A DNA stretch of 64,000 nt from Manduca sexta (lineage: Eukaryota > Arthropoda > Insecta > Lepidoptera > Sphingidae). Each line of letters starts with the position of its first letter. Positions within the stretch are counted from its first letter, which is position 1. Below the pieces are notes generated by a model. That model saw only the letters and a list, made by a program, of their open reading frames with translations. It did not search any database and was not told the DNA's origin. The DNA lies in assembly GCF_014839805.1 (NCBI RefSeq), contig NC_051134.1, positions 7,161,170 through 7,225,169 on the forward strand, given 5' to 3'. Below are positions 43,601-52,765 of the stretch, piece after piece. Made by a program: the position numbers and the translations under genes.

Positions 43601-45066
43601 CAGCTGCACAGGCAATATACACGCAGCACTATATGGATGACTATATAGACTCCTTACCTAACGACGAAACGGCAATAGAATTGGTAAAAGACATAATTTA
43701 TATACATAAACAAGGTGGCTTTGATATACGGAATTGGACAAGTAACAGCGAGAAATTATTGAGCAGCATACCAAAAGATATGCTCGGATCGACAGCTGTA
43801 AGATTCAAAATTGATCAACAGTGCGGTGAGCGAACGCTTGGATTAATTTGGCATCCCCATAATGACACGTTTGGATTTGACACATTTTTTAAACGCATAC
43901 CTGAGGAAATAGTGGAAGCAACAAAAAAACCTACAAAACGAGAAATGTTAAGAATTATAATGTCGATTTTTGACGTCTACGGGTTTATTTCGCCATTTAC
44001 CATAAACGGCAAAATTTTATTACAAGAAACTTGGAGGCTAAATATTCAATGGGACGATTTAATACCCGAGAGTATTTTTAATAAATGGCGAGAATGGTTA
44101 TACGTAATGAAAACAATAAATTCAATATCATTACCCAGATGCTACCTGGCATGTACAAGTGCGAGCGAGACAGACTGCGAGCATTTAGGATTGGGAACGG
44201 ACACTAGAGTGAGGGAGACAGCAAGAGCATCTGGTACGAATGCACCGAATAGCAAGGTCTCGCAATCGGCTACGAGTGCTACACAACGCGCTACGAAGTG
44301 CGCCCCAACATATGCTACGACGAACGTCTCGACCTGTGCTACGATGATCGATAATAACACATGTAGTCACAGTGCCGTGTGCGCAGGTAGAACTCAAGCC
44401 GCAATCTATACAAACCTACAACTACATATATTTTGTGACGCTTCAACAAAGGCAATGTGTGCGGTCGCTTACTGGCGTTGGAGCAATAATAATCGCATAC
44501 AGGTTGCATTCATTTGTAGTAAATGTCGCGTCGCACCTATAAAACACATATCAGTGCCTAGGCTTGAATTACAAGCGGCGTTAATGGCAGCGAGACTAGC
44601 TCATGCGATAATAGAAGAACACAGAATAAAGCCTACGCAGACGTTCTTTTGGAGCGACTCAACCACAGTCTTGTATTGGATTCACAATAACTCCCGTAAC
44701 TATAAGGCATATGTAGCGCATCGATTAGGTGAAATTGATGAACTGTCGCGTGGAGGCGAATGGAGATATGTTCCTACAAAGATAAATATTGCAGATGTTG
44801 CTACTAGAGGAATAAATTCTCCGAAGTTGCCAAAAGAATGGTTTGATGGACCGTCGTTTTTGACCTGTAAAGAAAGCGTATGGCCATGTGTAACAAAGTT
44901 TAATGTGGAAGAACAGAAACTGGAATGTGTAACGATTTTACATCAAAGTACCGAAAACATGTGTATACTGTCTGTATATAACTGTCCCAGAGCCAACCAA
45001 ATTTTCCTCGTGGTTACGACTACTTCGGTCTACAGCATGTGTTTTAATCTTTATCTTCAAATGTAG
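40666..45066 (+). CDS. BEL/Pao Gag-Pol polyprotein, first part (Gag, protease, RT, RNase H)
   Basis: 1466 residues from the first ATG (40666); a second ATG at 40696 (MVSTRSAAR) is equally likely, and the open frame upstream overlaps the primer site. Residues 225-378 hold a DUF1759-type Gag domain (PIFSGDPADWLEFKQAF). Zinc knuckles are at 437 (CNFCKKSVHKLPDC) and 471 (CYKCLVSNHARDNC). The aspartic protease has Asp-Asp-Gly at 566-569 (ALLDDGSTVSLIS). The Pao-type RT runs from about 853 with the catalytic YMDD at 989-992. RNase H carries Asp 1258 (IFCDAST), Glu 1301 (PRLELQA) and Asp 1331 (WSDSTT). Residues 1162-1249 are an Ala/Thr/Ser/Cys-rich insert between RT and RNase H. The product makes the particle and the cDNA in the cytoplasm. 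The last 25 or so residues are out of frame after the break near 44970. Confidence 0.93.
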   Translation: MFITPPPRGKMVSTRSAARTDPSLKVEKHEVVEASDQQQPSGSQNITSDTSKKEAKSKKSNFEKHVEHFDVPTESRRTSEKSRRVSSIPSTTSSSKLARRKQLEYEAAAAKARIQMELIDKKLQADMANMEKYSPQNSIEEDRCTNGTEIEEWLERSNQELESQRRVHKNGKNKKDEPCPPTNCDVGTERTTVQQLVTALKELTHTSVSSGHNANLLSRISTPRELPIFSGDPADWLEFKQAFHESTQVCKFSPTENLWRLRKCLRGAAKEAVTALLLSASSPEIVMSTLELQFGNPDIILSRILLDIKKMPSMSHEYHKDIVQFSTKVKNYVAAVEALGRQEYLQGVSITKILLSKLPTVLLSKWTDYSYPLISQGAKSQLIILSEFLYNEAIKVSHTCVNLLNLPSGNYNKKIYEKQRNQNDSLLLHSTQSDENCNFCKKSVHKLPDCKKFKKSMRKDRWFFVKRNGICYKCLVSNHARDNCPAISCDIDNCGQAHHRMLHFIPGGHSRQNNSDNAMQNSESSAVVPAIKTVTCINKNCTRVLLKCVPINIHGPNGVISANALLDDGSTVSLISSELASQVGLCGRNECMRVRGAWDGSELECNVQLIDVSVSNREGTKFSIRVRSVNNLNLPVQDLSSVKCSVYAHLNKIKNYNMCTDRIKPELLIGQDNYHLILPLEVIAGKPNEPCATYTPLGWCLHGQVPQHVTSRSRKRNSTLFISDHVMQSSRETDSERLLREMNDEVRRSFTVESMGVSATPRQNTEELRALKCLEETSILENGRWYVGLPWKDRNCKMVDSFEMAMSRLRNLEKKLNGNNDLCIRYKERILHLLENDYAKEIIKPQFTPKTWYLPHFGIDNPNKKKLRLVFDAAACANGQSLNNYLLTGPDLLVSLFGIMLRFRENAVAVTGDIRDMFLRVKIRPQDQDVFRFLWRDNPSEEVRTFVMTSLIFGANCSPFIAQFIKNKNAQRFESTKRSAAQAIYTQHYMDDYIDSLPNDETAIELVKDIIYIHKQGGFDIRNWTSNSEKLLSSIPKDMLGSTAVRFKIDQQCGERTLGLIWHPHNDTFGFDTFFKRIPEEIVEATKKPTKREMLRIIMSIFDVYGFISPFTINGKILLQETWRLNIQWDDLIPESIFNKWREWLYVMKTINSISLPRCYLACTSASETDCEHLGLGTDTRVRETARASGTNAPNSKVSQSATSATQRATKCAPTYATTNVSTCATMIDNNTCSHSAVCAGRTQAAIYTNLQLHIFCDASTKAMCAVAYWRWSNNNRIQVAFICSKCRVAPIKHISVPRLELQAALMAARLAHAIIEEHRIKPTQTFFWSDSTTVLYWIHNNSRNYKAYVAHRLGEIDELSRGGEWRYVPTKINIADVATRGINSPKLPKEWFDGPSFLTCKESVWPCVTKFNVEEQKLECVTILHQSTENMCILSVYNCPRANQIFLVVTTTSVYSMCFNLYLQM
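44149..44410 (+). other. Low-complexity coding insert between RT and RNase H of BEL
   Basis: Encodes about 87 residues rich in Ala, Thr, Ser and Cys (QSATSATQRATKCAPTYATT) between SLPRCYL and LQLHIFCDAST. In the Pao family these two blocks are usually close together. The stretch keeps the frame open. At DNA level it contains repeated 'gctac.a' units, suggesting expansion by slippage. Confidence 0.6.
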
Positions 45067-46450
45067 AAAAAGATATAATAATATTGAAAGAACTGTCATG
45101 CAAATTGCTGAAACTATGTTGATTAAATTTTCGCAACGAAACTCATTTGGCGCTGAAATTTCGATAATTAAAAATAAAGGAATCATAAATAAAACAAGTC
45201 GATTACTTACCTTATCATCGTACCTCGATGATCACGATGTGCTGCGCGCTGAAGGTCGAATCGATGCCGCTTCAGATGTGTTACCTGAAACAAAACGGCC
45301 TATAATATTAGATGGGAAAGATCACATAACCCGCCTGATTGTTCATTCTTACCATATTAAAGCAGCCCATGGAAATCAGGAACTAGTAGTCAACGAACTA
45401 AAACAAAAATATTATATATTTAAAGTACGACCAACCGTTAAATTTGTGACGAAGCAATGTATGGTCTGTAGAATTAGGAAAGCCAAACCAGAGGTACCCA
45501 GAATGGGAGACTTACCTGCTGCCAGAATGGCTCATCATCAACGGCCTTTTTCGTTCTGCGGCCTTGATTTATTCGGACCTATAGAAATCACAGTAGGAAG
45601 GCGAAGAGAAAAACGCTACTGCGTATTATTTACTTGCCTTACTGTCCGAGCCATACACATTGAGATAGTGAATTCACTCACCACAGACTCACTCATAATG
45701 GCCCTTCGAAGAATGGCCGCCAGGAGAGGCTGGCCGCAGCAACTATATTCCGATAATGGAACCAATTTGAGAGGAGCAAACAATGAGCTTAGGAAGTCAA
45801 TTCAAGAATTAGATAAGAGTGTTCTAAAAAATGAAGCCGTGAACAATAATTTAATCTGGAATTTTATCCCACCTGCCAGTCCTCATTGGGGAGGAGCCTG
45901 GGAAAGGCTGATTCGAAGTGTTAAAACTTCCCTGGCTATCATTCTGAAAGAAAGAGCTCCAAAAATTGAAGTTTTAAGTACTTTGTTGGCTGAAGTTGAA
46001 AATATTGTCAACAGCAGACCCCTAGTGCATGTCTCAGTAGAACCTGGAAGCGAAATGGCATTGACGCCTAACCACTTTATCCTTGGCACCTCATCCAACG
46101 TACCTCAGATGGGTAAATTTGATGACACTGATTTATATCTTCGCAAACAATGGCGCATTTCCCAAACTCTAGCTGACCACTATTGGAAAAGATGGCTAAA
46201 GGAAGTACTGCCTGAAATGTTACGAAGGAAGAAATGGAACACAGAGACGAAGCCACTAGAAGTAGGAGATCTAGTCTTTGTAGTAGATCCTGACGCGCCC
46301 AGAAACATATGGCCTAGAGGAAAAGTTGTTCAAGTCTTTCCTGGAAAGGACAATAGAATTAGGATGGTGAAAATAAAAACGCTATCAGGAGAATTGGTGC
46401 GATCAGCTACAAGGGTCGCGAAAATTCCTGTAGGAAGTGAGTGCTGCTAA
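44981..46450 (+). CDS. BEL/Pao polyprotein, second part (integrase and DUF5641-type tail), +1 frame
   Basis: 489 residues in the +1 frame relative to the first part. The first ATG is at 45098, but homology starts earlier (KFSSWLRLLRSTA at about 45000), so this is the continuation of the polyprotein and not a separate gene. An HHCC zinc site is visible (HSYHIKAAH, then CMVC). The catalytic residues are Asp at 45566 (GLDLFGP), Asp at 45752 (YSDNGTN) and Glu at 45902 (GAWERLI), all present, with 49 residues between the last two. The tail (WRISQTLADHYWKRWLKEVL, then PRNIWPRGKVVQV) is the DUF5641-type module that usually follows BEL integrases. Integrase inserts the cDNA with a 5-bp duplication. 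Without a frame change it would not be made. Confidence 0.92.
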   Translation, partial: TVPEPTKFSSWLRLLRSTACVLIFIFKCRKRYNNIERTVMQIAETMLIKFSQRNSFGAEISIIKNKGIINKTSRLLTLSSYLDDHDVLRAEGRIDAASDVLPETKRPIILDGKDHITRLIVHSYHIKAAHGNQELVVNELKQKYYIFKVRPTVKFVTKQCMVCRIRKAKPEVPRMGDLPAARMAHHQRPFSFCGLDLFGPIEITVGRRREKRYCVLFTCLTVRAIHIEIVNSLTTDSLIMALRRMAARRGWPQQLYSDNGTNLRGANNELRKSIQELDKSVLKNEAVNNNLIWNFIPPASPHWGGAWERLIRSVKTSLAIILKERAPKIEVLSTLLAEVENIVNSRPLVHVSVEPGSEMALTPNHFILGTSSNVPQMGKFDDTDLYLRKQWRISQTLADHYWKRWLKEVLPEMLRRKKWNTETKPLEVGDLVFVVDPDAPRNIWPRGKVVQVFPGKDNRIRMVKIKTLSGELVRSATRVAKIPVGSECC

Positions 46451-46458
46451 TGCAGCAC

Positions 46459-46471
46459 TAGGGGTGGGGCA
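46459..46471 (+). other. BEL polypurine tract
   Basis: AGGGGTGGGGCA directly precedes the 3' LTR; it would prime plus-strand DNA synthesis. Confidence 0.8.
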
Positions 46472-46712
46472 TGTTAACGACAGATTGTAAGGAGTGACGC
46501 GGGAGCCGGAGTGTGCGCGATGTAATTTAGCCGGTAACATATTTATAATTTTTTTCTTATCTACCGACATTAGTTGTCTGCCACGATCAATGCGAGTGTC
46601 ACATACGGCTGCCGCGTTATTCCACTTAAAAATATTATAATCGAGCTAAATACGTAATAAACGGTTTCTGAGAATTTATCTTGCTTCACTAACGCCCGTG
46701 CAATAAGTAACA
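46472..46712 (+). repeat. BEL 3' LTR
   Basis: 241 bp, no difference from the 5' LTR found by eye, followed at once by the ATTAT duplication. Confidence 0.95.
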
Positions 46713-46827
46713 ATTATCAAATATTTACGTGTCGCCGCAGCACTGGTGAATTTCCGGAGCGATAGTGGCGCCATCTATTATTACATCGAGGAAGTATTAG
46801 AAAAGGAGGGAGGTCGATTGTTGCCAA

Positions 46828-46888
46828 TATAAGGACCGGCCGAACGACGAGAGCTCAGTCTTGTACGAGTGTTGGTTGAGTCTGGTTG
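46828..46888 (+). promoter_or_regulatory. TATA-Inr-DPE core promoter in the solo LTR
   Basis: TATAAGG (46828-46834), then TCAGTC (46855-46860) with its A 29 bp after the first T of TATA, then GGTTG at +28 to +32 (46884-46888), which fits RGWYV. All three spacings match insect core-promoter rules. Confidence 0.65.
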
Positions 46889-47025
46889 GAGTCTTGTACG
46901 ACTCTAGTAGTAGTCTTCAGTAGTCTTGTTTGGACGCTCGAACCGAGCACATTGTGTATTCCGCTAGTGTTACTATGCAGTAAATTGTTATTGAAGTAAA
47001 TAAGTGTTTCAATAACTGTCTGGAA

Positions 47026-47057
47026 AATAAATATAGACCGGTGAAACTTTACCGGTC
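47026..47057 (+). terminator. Poly-A signal and hairpin in the solo LTR
   Basis: AATAAA at 47026-47031 is followed by a hairpin, GACCGGT (47036-47042) with ACCGGTC (47051-47057). The pair would end the R region of the LTR transcript. Confidence 0.5.
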
Positions 47058-47100
47058 ATGTAAAAAAATAACCAAGTAAAGAGTTTCACTCCGACATACG

Positions 47101-48169
47101 TTATATAAATTATAACACAGAAAGAATTATTTAAATCCGGTAAAATATCAACAAGTTATAAGTCTTTCAATTTCGGTAGAAAGGGTAATTAATAAGAAAC
47201 AGAAAAGAGGCACAATACCCACGTGTGACGTCATCAGGCATTACGACGCGTGCGAAAGAAAGGGATGAAGCGATATCCTCACTTCGCGCCCACATCGGCA
47301 CATAGTAATATTTGAAATATGAATTACTGGCTCATTTTTTAACTAATTTTAATGCAGTTTTCGCAGAAGGGTTTTATTTTTCGTATTATTAACCATTACA
47401 TGTAGAATAATGTACAAATTATTATCAATTATCAAACACAGGACGGTCCCCTATTGGACTCAGAATCCTTTCATGTCACATATATTTATATCAAAATTTG
47501 TTCCCAAGGAATTACCTGTCACTCCTGCCGTAAAACAAACACAAAGTTAGATGCACAAAGTTCCACCAACCTCGCTTAATATCCTTATGATAATGTCCCC
47601 GGAACGGGCTCCGACATCGGTGTGTAGCGACTTTAACAACTCGTACAGAATATTATAATGATACCGCGGTAAAATGCATTTTTAATATAATTTCTCGTGG
47701 GTATGTAATATTTGCTGAAGCACGTGCACTAAGCGGAGGTTCTAGGTCGAAATATTGCGGCGCTGCTATTGCTCTTTTGGATCCCGGCACAGTGAGCAAC
47801 TGCACATGATGGTAATAGTGCATTGTAAACATAATATATAAAATCGTCTGTATTTTACATTGCACTACAGTCATGTACCTGTACAAAACATTATAACTCG
47901 TCTAGAGCACCATCGGTTCGGCTGAGGAGGTAACCCTGCTTGATAAAGAACGACTTGAAGTCACATTAGTCTGCTGTTCAATAATTCTTTTCCGCTTTCG
48001 TAATAATTCCCATTCTTACTTAAAAGTTGAAGAAGTAATTCGCAGTTCGATTGGCAATGTAAACGTTTCAGGACCACGATTATATAGAAGTCTCGTTACA
48101 ACTAATAAATTAACACTAGTAAATCTTGTAGCATATTTTTTCCTAGTATCACAATTACCTCACATCTTG
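47101..48169. other. Non-coding stretch
   Basis: AT-rich with no recognisable repeat end. The minus-strand frame 47653-47886 has no domain. Confidence 0.4.
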
Positions 48170-48382
48170 TTAGAACTGCACACATGCCCCAGAGACATTA
48201 GTCCGTCCAGCGGCATCGCGCTGCATTCCCGCCCAGATGGGCTCAATGAGGCGCTTGAAGCAATCTGCTGCAGCGACGGCCTCGCCACTCGCCCACACCA
48301 CTCTAATGGCGTGTGAATACCGCTTAACTGTAAACTTACGAGTATCAGATAGTTGTATGTAAAACGCCGTGCTATTTACAAT
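48170..48382 (-). other. Candidate coding exon or gene remnant (minus)
   Basis: A 70-codon minus-strand frame, closed by TAA at 48172-48170, reads coding-like: FTVKRYSHAIRVVWASG, AVAAADCFKRLIEPIWAG, MQRDAAGRTNVSG. Its third codon positions are GC-rich in an AT-rich neighbourhood. TTTACAG (acceptor-like) sits just before codon VKRY, so an exon from 48327 to the stop is possible. The two plus-strand frames across the GC-rich core are also open for a while, which weakens the case. No family is recognised. Confidence 0.3.
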
Positions 48383-49899
48383 TTAGTATACTTTGGTTCG
48401 ATAGCTTGAAAAATGTGGTACAAAATATTGTTGATCTATAGTTCACTGAGCTGTCTACAATGTCCTATTAGTATATTTGGATATAATATTTACTTTCCTT
48501 TTTGCGAATAGGTCAACTCAATTAAATAAAAAATATATCGTTTGTCTGATAGTATAGATTACATTTCAAATTTTAACTTATAATGTATTGCGTTATTCTG
48601 TCTCTATGCAATATAAGATGTTAAGTATACGTAAAGATGAGATACAAACGAAGCTTTTATTACGCCAAAGACATACTCTTAAACATTTATAAGAAAAAAT
48701 ATCCTTACTGCTTAAGACATAATCGTTGTAAACATTAGTAATAGTAATTCAGTGTTTTGTCTTGTTATGTTGAATGACATCAATGAAAGAGCTTGACATA
48801 ACGTTGTATAATCATCACAGACGAATATAACTTTTATTATTAAACCCTTAGAGTTTTCGTCTGATATTTGTACACGTCATACACTATCAGTTGAATGTTA
48901 CAAGTTGCAGACAGGTCCTTCCGATTTAGTGATGCGGGCGGGTGGCGCTCGACGGCGCGCATTGAGTGCTCCACAGCGGTTAATGGTCTACGATGGAGTT
49001 CCGTCGAGAATCATGTGCTTCCGATTGTTTTCTTATTTTTGAATTGTAGTTGAAATGGTCCAATAGTTTTATACTGACAAGATATAATATTCTATTGTAT
49101 CGAACAAGTTCTTTCGAGAATACGTATTATTATGAAACCCTGAGGGGTAACTTCTTTAACTTACCTTAGAATTTACTTGGATTTACCGGCGTGGATTGGT
49201 GCAACCACTGCCAATCCACGCTGCATGTAGATGTAGCTGTATCTACACAAACCCACCTTATTTGATTAAGACGAATACGAAACGCCGCAAAATTCTAACC
49301 CCATTTGACCGTATTTTTATAACTTCAATACTCCACGAGCTCTTACTAAACATCAAAAATATTTATTACAATCCAGTAAGGGGTATTGAGAATTTTTGTG
49401 AAATAAAAATGGTGAAAAATTGTATGTACCGCGCCCCGGAGGCGGTGGCGTAACTTAGAGGCGGCTCTAAAGCATTTTATAGCCACAATTTTAACATGTT
49501 ATTCGCAACGGTCGCTCCAAGATCTTCTATCTTCTGGGAAACTGCTTTGAGATAAAATGTATGTATTAGTATAAAGTAGTTTCCTGGGAATGGTGGGAAA
49601 AGTGAGAATTGTCGGCAATTACAGATAGATTTGAATATGTTTTTTTAAAAAGGATTGAGGAGGGACCGGTTGTTGTTCATTCTGGATTTATTACCGTTTA
49701 TTTAGGATTAGGTATAGATTACAATATGACTTTTATATTAGGTCGGCTTATATATATGTGACGAGTAGCATTTACTCAGAAGGTGTGGAACAGGCACTTA
49801 ATCTTCTTTCTATGGTGCAGTAATAGATCTGATATCCATTTACTCTATGTATATAAACCGTTTTACCTAACCATTAATCATATGGAGATAATAAAAAAG
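48383..49899. other. Non-coding stretch
   Basis: A GC-rich patch at 48930-49010 and an inverted pair 'gcgtggattg' / 'caatccacgc' at 49190-49222. The open frame 49196-49453 starts inside this palindrome and shows no domain. Confidence 0.35.
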
Positions 49900-50072
49900 T
49901 GAGGAAACCTGCATACCTTAGAAATTCTCTATAGGAATTTCGATGGTGTGTGAAGTCCACCAATCCGCACTAGGCCAGCGTGGTGGACTAAGGCCTAATC
50001 CCTATCAGTACTAGAGGAGGCTCGTGCCCAACAGTGGGACAGTATATAATACAGGGTTAATATTATTATTAT
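49900..50072 (+). repeat. SINE S1 copy, headless
   Basis: 'gtgaggaaacctgcatacct', 'tccgcactaggccagcg', 'taatccctatcagtactaga', 'aacagtgggacagtatataa', then a (TTA)n tail. 'tatataaacc' occurs after the tail and at 49849-49858, a possible target duplication if the decayed stretch before 49900 belongs to the element. Confidence 0.7.
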
Positions 50073-51384
50073 ATAAACCACGATATTTGCTTTCTCCGTT
50101 ACCTTCGTCTATTTTACTTTGCTTTTGAATATACGTCGGCTTCCTTGAATTATAAATAACGAAAAAATATTAGCCCAGTTACATCTCATTACAAACATTG
50201 AAATAAACATTTTATTTATATATTAGTTAGTAATATATCCTAGTTTCTCTGCTCGTATAGACTAGTAATTGTTATAATTCTTTGCCGTAAGACTTAACAC
50301 AAAATCGATCTACATCCATTAATATAATATTAACAATCGTTTGTCCGTTTACAGTGAGCCTATACGGAATAAAACGGTATTCCCGTCGGATAGGTCCCAT
50401 ACCACGGTTATTTTATCGCGCGTTAGAAATTCAGGACTCGCACGTTCGCTCTACATCGGCCGTCAGTCGTAAACACGGTTTATTGAGCGCGCTACCGAAC
50501 GAGCGATGAATATTAAACATGCATGCATTTTCAAAATGCAATCGCTTTGTTTGTAAGGCCTCGTTATTAAAACGGCGTGTTAATTTTGATGAGTCATATG
50601 TAGGTCACGTGGTATTTTGTTTGTGATGAAATGTTTGCAAAATGGCATGGGCAGTGGGCAATCTCTACTTGTTTGTAGAGCAGTGGACTGTTTTTATGGT
50701 TCCGTACACAGAGTATCGTCGGAACCTTTATAGAGTAGAAATTGGGCTTACTGCATTGTGTAATACGTTCATATTTTGTATGACTGTCCAAACTTTACCT
50801 TTTAAACCGTAAAAGTAGCTCGGGCGAAATTTTTATATAAAAAAATAGATTGACATAAAAATATATTGTATTCAGTGAGCGAATTCATACATTTCATCCA
50901 ATCCATTAAATAGGGATCTGAATACCTCGATGACAAACATCAGTCAATAAACAACGCCACTCTTGACTTTCAATTACTGCAGCGCACTGCGTTCACCTCC
51001 ATATAGCAACTCCCTAGAGTCGATCGTAAGACCAATGAAACCAACCATACCAGTCACCCCTTGGTGCTGGTAACTATAACGCGTTTTCCCGCGAAAGAAG
51101 TATTAAATCTCACGCGCATGCATGTCGCTTTCACTCTTAACATCTTATTTGACTTCTTACTCCTACTAATTTTATTTATTTGTTTATTTGAACAGCCAAC
51201 AAAACATACACCTTACATAGTTTTTTTTAACAATTCAGTAATTGCTGCAGTGCTGTTTTTATTACAGGCTGTCACAGCATGAAGAATAATTTTGTCTAAC
51301 CCTGCCTTCTAGCGACCCGCCCCGACTCCGCAAGGGTAATATATATGCCTATTTCTATTTCTGTTGTACAAAACAATAATCAAT
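50073..51384. other. Non-coding stretch with an isolated acceptor-like site
   Basis: 'tttgtccgtttacag' ends near 50355 and is followed by two frames open for about 37 and 45 codons through a GC-richer patch (50390-50510). No donor is convincing, so no exon is called. The open frames 50594-50791 (minus) and 51061-51282 (plus) have no domain. Confidence 0.3.
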
Positions 51385-51500
51385 TATATACATAAATCTT
51401 CCTTTCGAATCACTTCTTCCATTGGTCAAAATACGATAGTTTTTGAGTTTATCGCGTTCGGACAGACAGACAGAGATATTGTTTCATAACATATAAAAAT
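51385..51500 (+). repeat. LINE-like repeat 3' fragment
   Basis: 'cctttcgaatcacttcttcc', 'tttatcgcgttcggacagac' and 'agacagagatattgtt' follow the same plan as the end of 57013-57866. Confidence 0.4.
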
Positions 51501-51614
51501 GTAAATCAATGCGAAAGTTACTTTTCATCCCGGTAATTGGCTTTCATGGAAAATAATGAAATTTTACAATCAAATTTCTTATATAATTGGCGCCAGTATC
51601 GTATTAATATTAAT

Positions 51615-51828
51615 CTTTGTGAATTTATCGTTCGCTTTAACGGTGAAGGAAAACATCGTGAGGAAACCTGCATATCTGAGAAGTTCTCTATAGGAATTTC
51701 GAAGGTGTGTGAAATCTACCAATCCGCACTAGGCCAGCGTGGTGGACTAAGGCCTAATCCCTCTCAGTAGTAGAGGAGGCCCGTGCTCAGCAGTGGGCAA
51801 GTATATAATACAGGGCTGATATTATTAT
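51615..51828 (+). repeat. SINE S1 copy with 12-bp target duplication
   Basis: TATCGTATTAAT occurs at 51597-51608 and 51829-51840. The body is nearly identical to 7882-8095 ('cgctttaacggtgaagga', 'tccgcactaggccagcg', 'agtagtagaggaggcccgt'), so it is young. The tRNA head is missing. The ORF drawn across it repeats the peptide of the 7789-8037 frame and is not a gene. Confidence 0.85.
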
Positions 51829-51840
51829 TATCGTATTAAT

Positions 51841-52585
51841 GGCGCTATACATTGCTGCAGTGAATGTGGGCTTCCTGTATCGGGATAGACGTTTTGTGCG
51901 AACCCACGAGAAACACCTAGTTCATTAGAAACTATCATTACCATTAACTGTTTCCTATCAATTGGCCACGTACAGTATAGTACGCTGAAACCCGCCCGAC
52001 CTTCGGGAACAGGTCAGCCCGAGTTCGAAGTACACTCAATTAGTGTTAGATTAATTGCGTCCTTATTCGGCTGTGAAACGTAACACAAAACCGGCCCGTT
52101 TCACCTCTCTGCTCGCCCCATTCAACTAATAAACGTTATTCAGATATTTCTTTGATTAATCGGGGGTTCATAACTCGGGTATTTGTTGGAGACTCGATTT
52201 TAATAGGTTAATTAGTCTATTTATAATGTTTTTATATTTAGCTAATGGTTAATATGAAAATATTTTTAAAAACAGTTGTTGAATAAAAATATATTTAAAT
52301 TTAAATGTTCAGTCCAGTGAAAAATATATCTATATATAACCTTTAAAAACTCAACCTGTTTATTGTGACATCTTTGCCATAAACTTTTGTTTTTTCATAG
52401 ACTTTGTAAATGTTAATTCTTGTTCCCATCTCTCTCAGAGCTCCCGGGGCTCTAGTAGTGCTATAGCGATGTAAATAAAATATTAGGTAATCTTTTGCTT
52501 AGCCAGGCGTATGATCCTGTGAAAATTTCTAGCGATCAGATCACCAGAACACATCTGGTAGTTTGCTGGTGTTAGGATATATTTT
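51841..52585. other. Non-coding stretch
   Basis: A GC-richer patch at 51980-52120; no ORF or repeat end is recognised. Confidence 0.4.
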
Positions 52586-52765
52586 ACATCCGCCCGGATA
52601 ATGACCACCGTACACAAGGTGTTAAAACCCGCCATAGTATCCGCCATAGTAGCCATCCGGTTCCATCAGGTCAGCGTAATTGTGTTGACTACCGAGGGGT
52701 AATCATCTCTTGTCAGCCGACATTCTATTGGACATCACTCCACTTGCCATCGGGTGCAGTGTATA
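52586..52765 (-). repeat. Family A dispersed repeat (minus)
   Basis: Reverse complement landmarks: 'tccgcccggataatgacc', 'acacaaggtgttaaaacc', 'gcgtaattgtgttgactacc', 'gggtaatcatctcttgtc', 'cgacattctattgga', 'cacttgcca'. A short 'atagtatccgccatagta' duplication sits inside. Confidence 0.65.

Larger units (their letters stand above)
40394..46712 (+). mobile_element. BEL/Pao LTR retrotransposon, full length and very recent
   Basis: A 6319-bp element with ATTAT duplications at 40389-40393 and 46713-46717. The two 241-bp LTRs are identical by eye. Internal order is primer site, Gag with DUF1759-type domain and zinc knuckles, DUF1758-type protease, Pao-type RT with YMDD, RNase H, integrase, DUF5641-type tail, polypurine tract. 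The only coding defect I see is one frameshift near 44960-44985. It is probably among the youngest insertions here and possibly polymorphic in the population. Confidence 0.95.
46730..47096 (+). mobile_element. Solo LTR (367 bp) with TACG duplication
   Basis: Starts TGTCGCCGCAGC and ends CACTCCGACA; the terminal TGTCG/CGACA are exact inverted repeats. It is flanked by TACG at 46726-46729 and 47097-47100. Inside are TATAAGG, an initiator, a DPE-like site and AATAAA in the order of U3-R-U5. A 4-bp duplication suits a Gypsy-group element. No internal region adjoins, so it is a recombination remnant. Its sequence is unlike either LTR pair in this window. Confidence 0.8.

Noticed and set aside
44142..44397. 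Two minus-strand ORFs in BEL
   Set aside because: Antisense shadows of the Ala/Thr-rich insert.
45098..46450. Separate integrase gene starting at the ATG 45098
   Set aside because: Conserved BEL sequence in the same frame extends upstream of that ATG, so it is the rest of one polyprotein after a frame break.
40348..47465. Shared 'caataggggac' near 40350 (plus) and 47445 (minus) as ends of a larger composite element
   Set aside because: Only 11 bases match, flanks diverge, and the BEL and solo LTR duplications already explain the structure.
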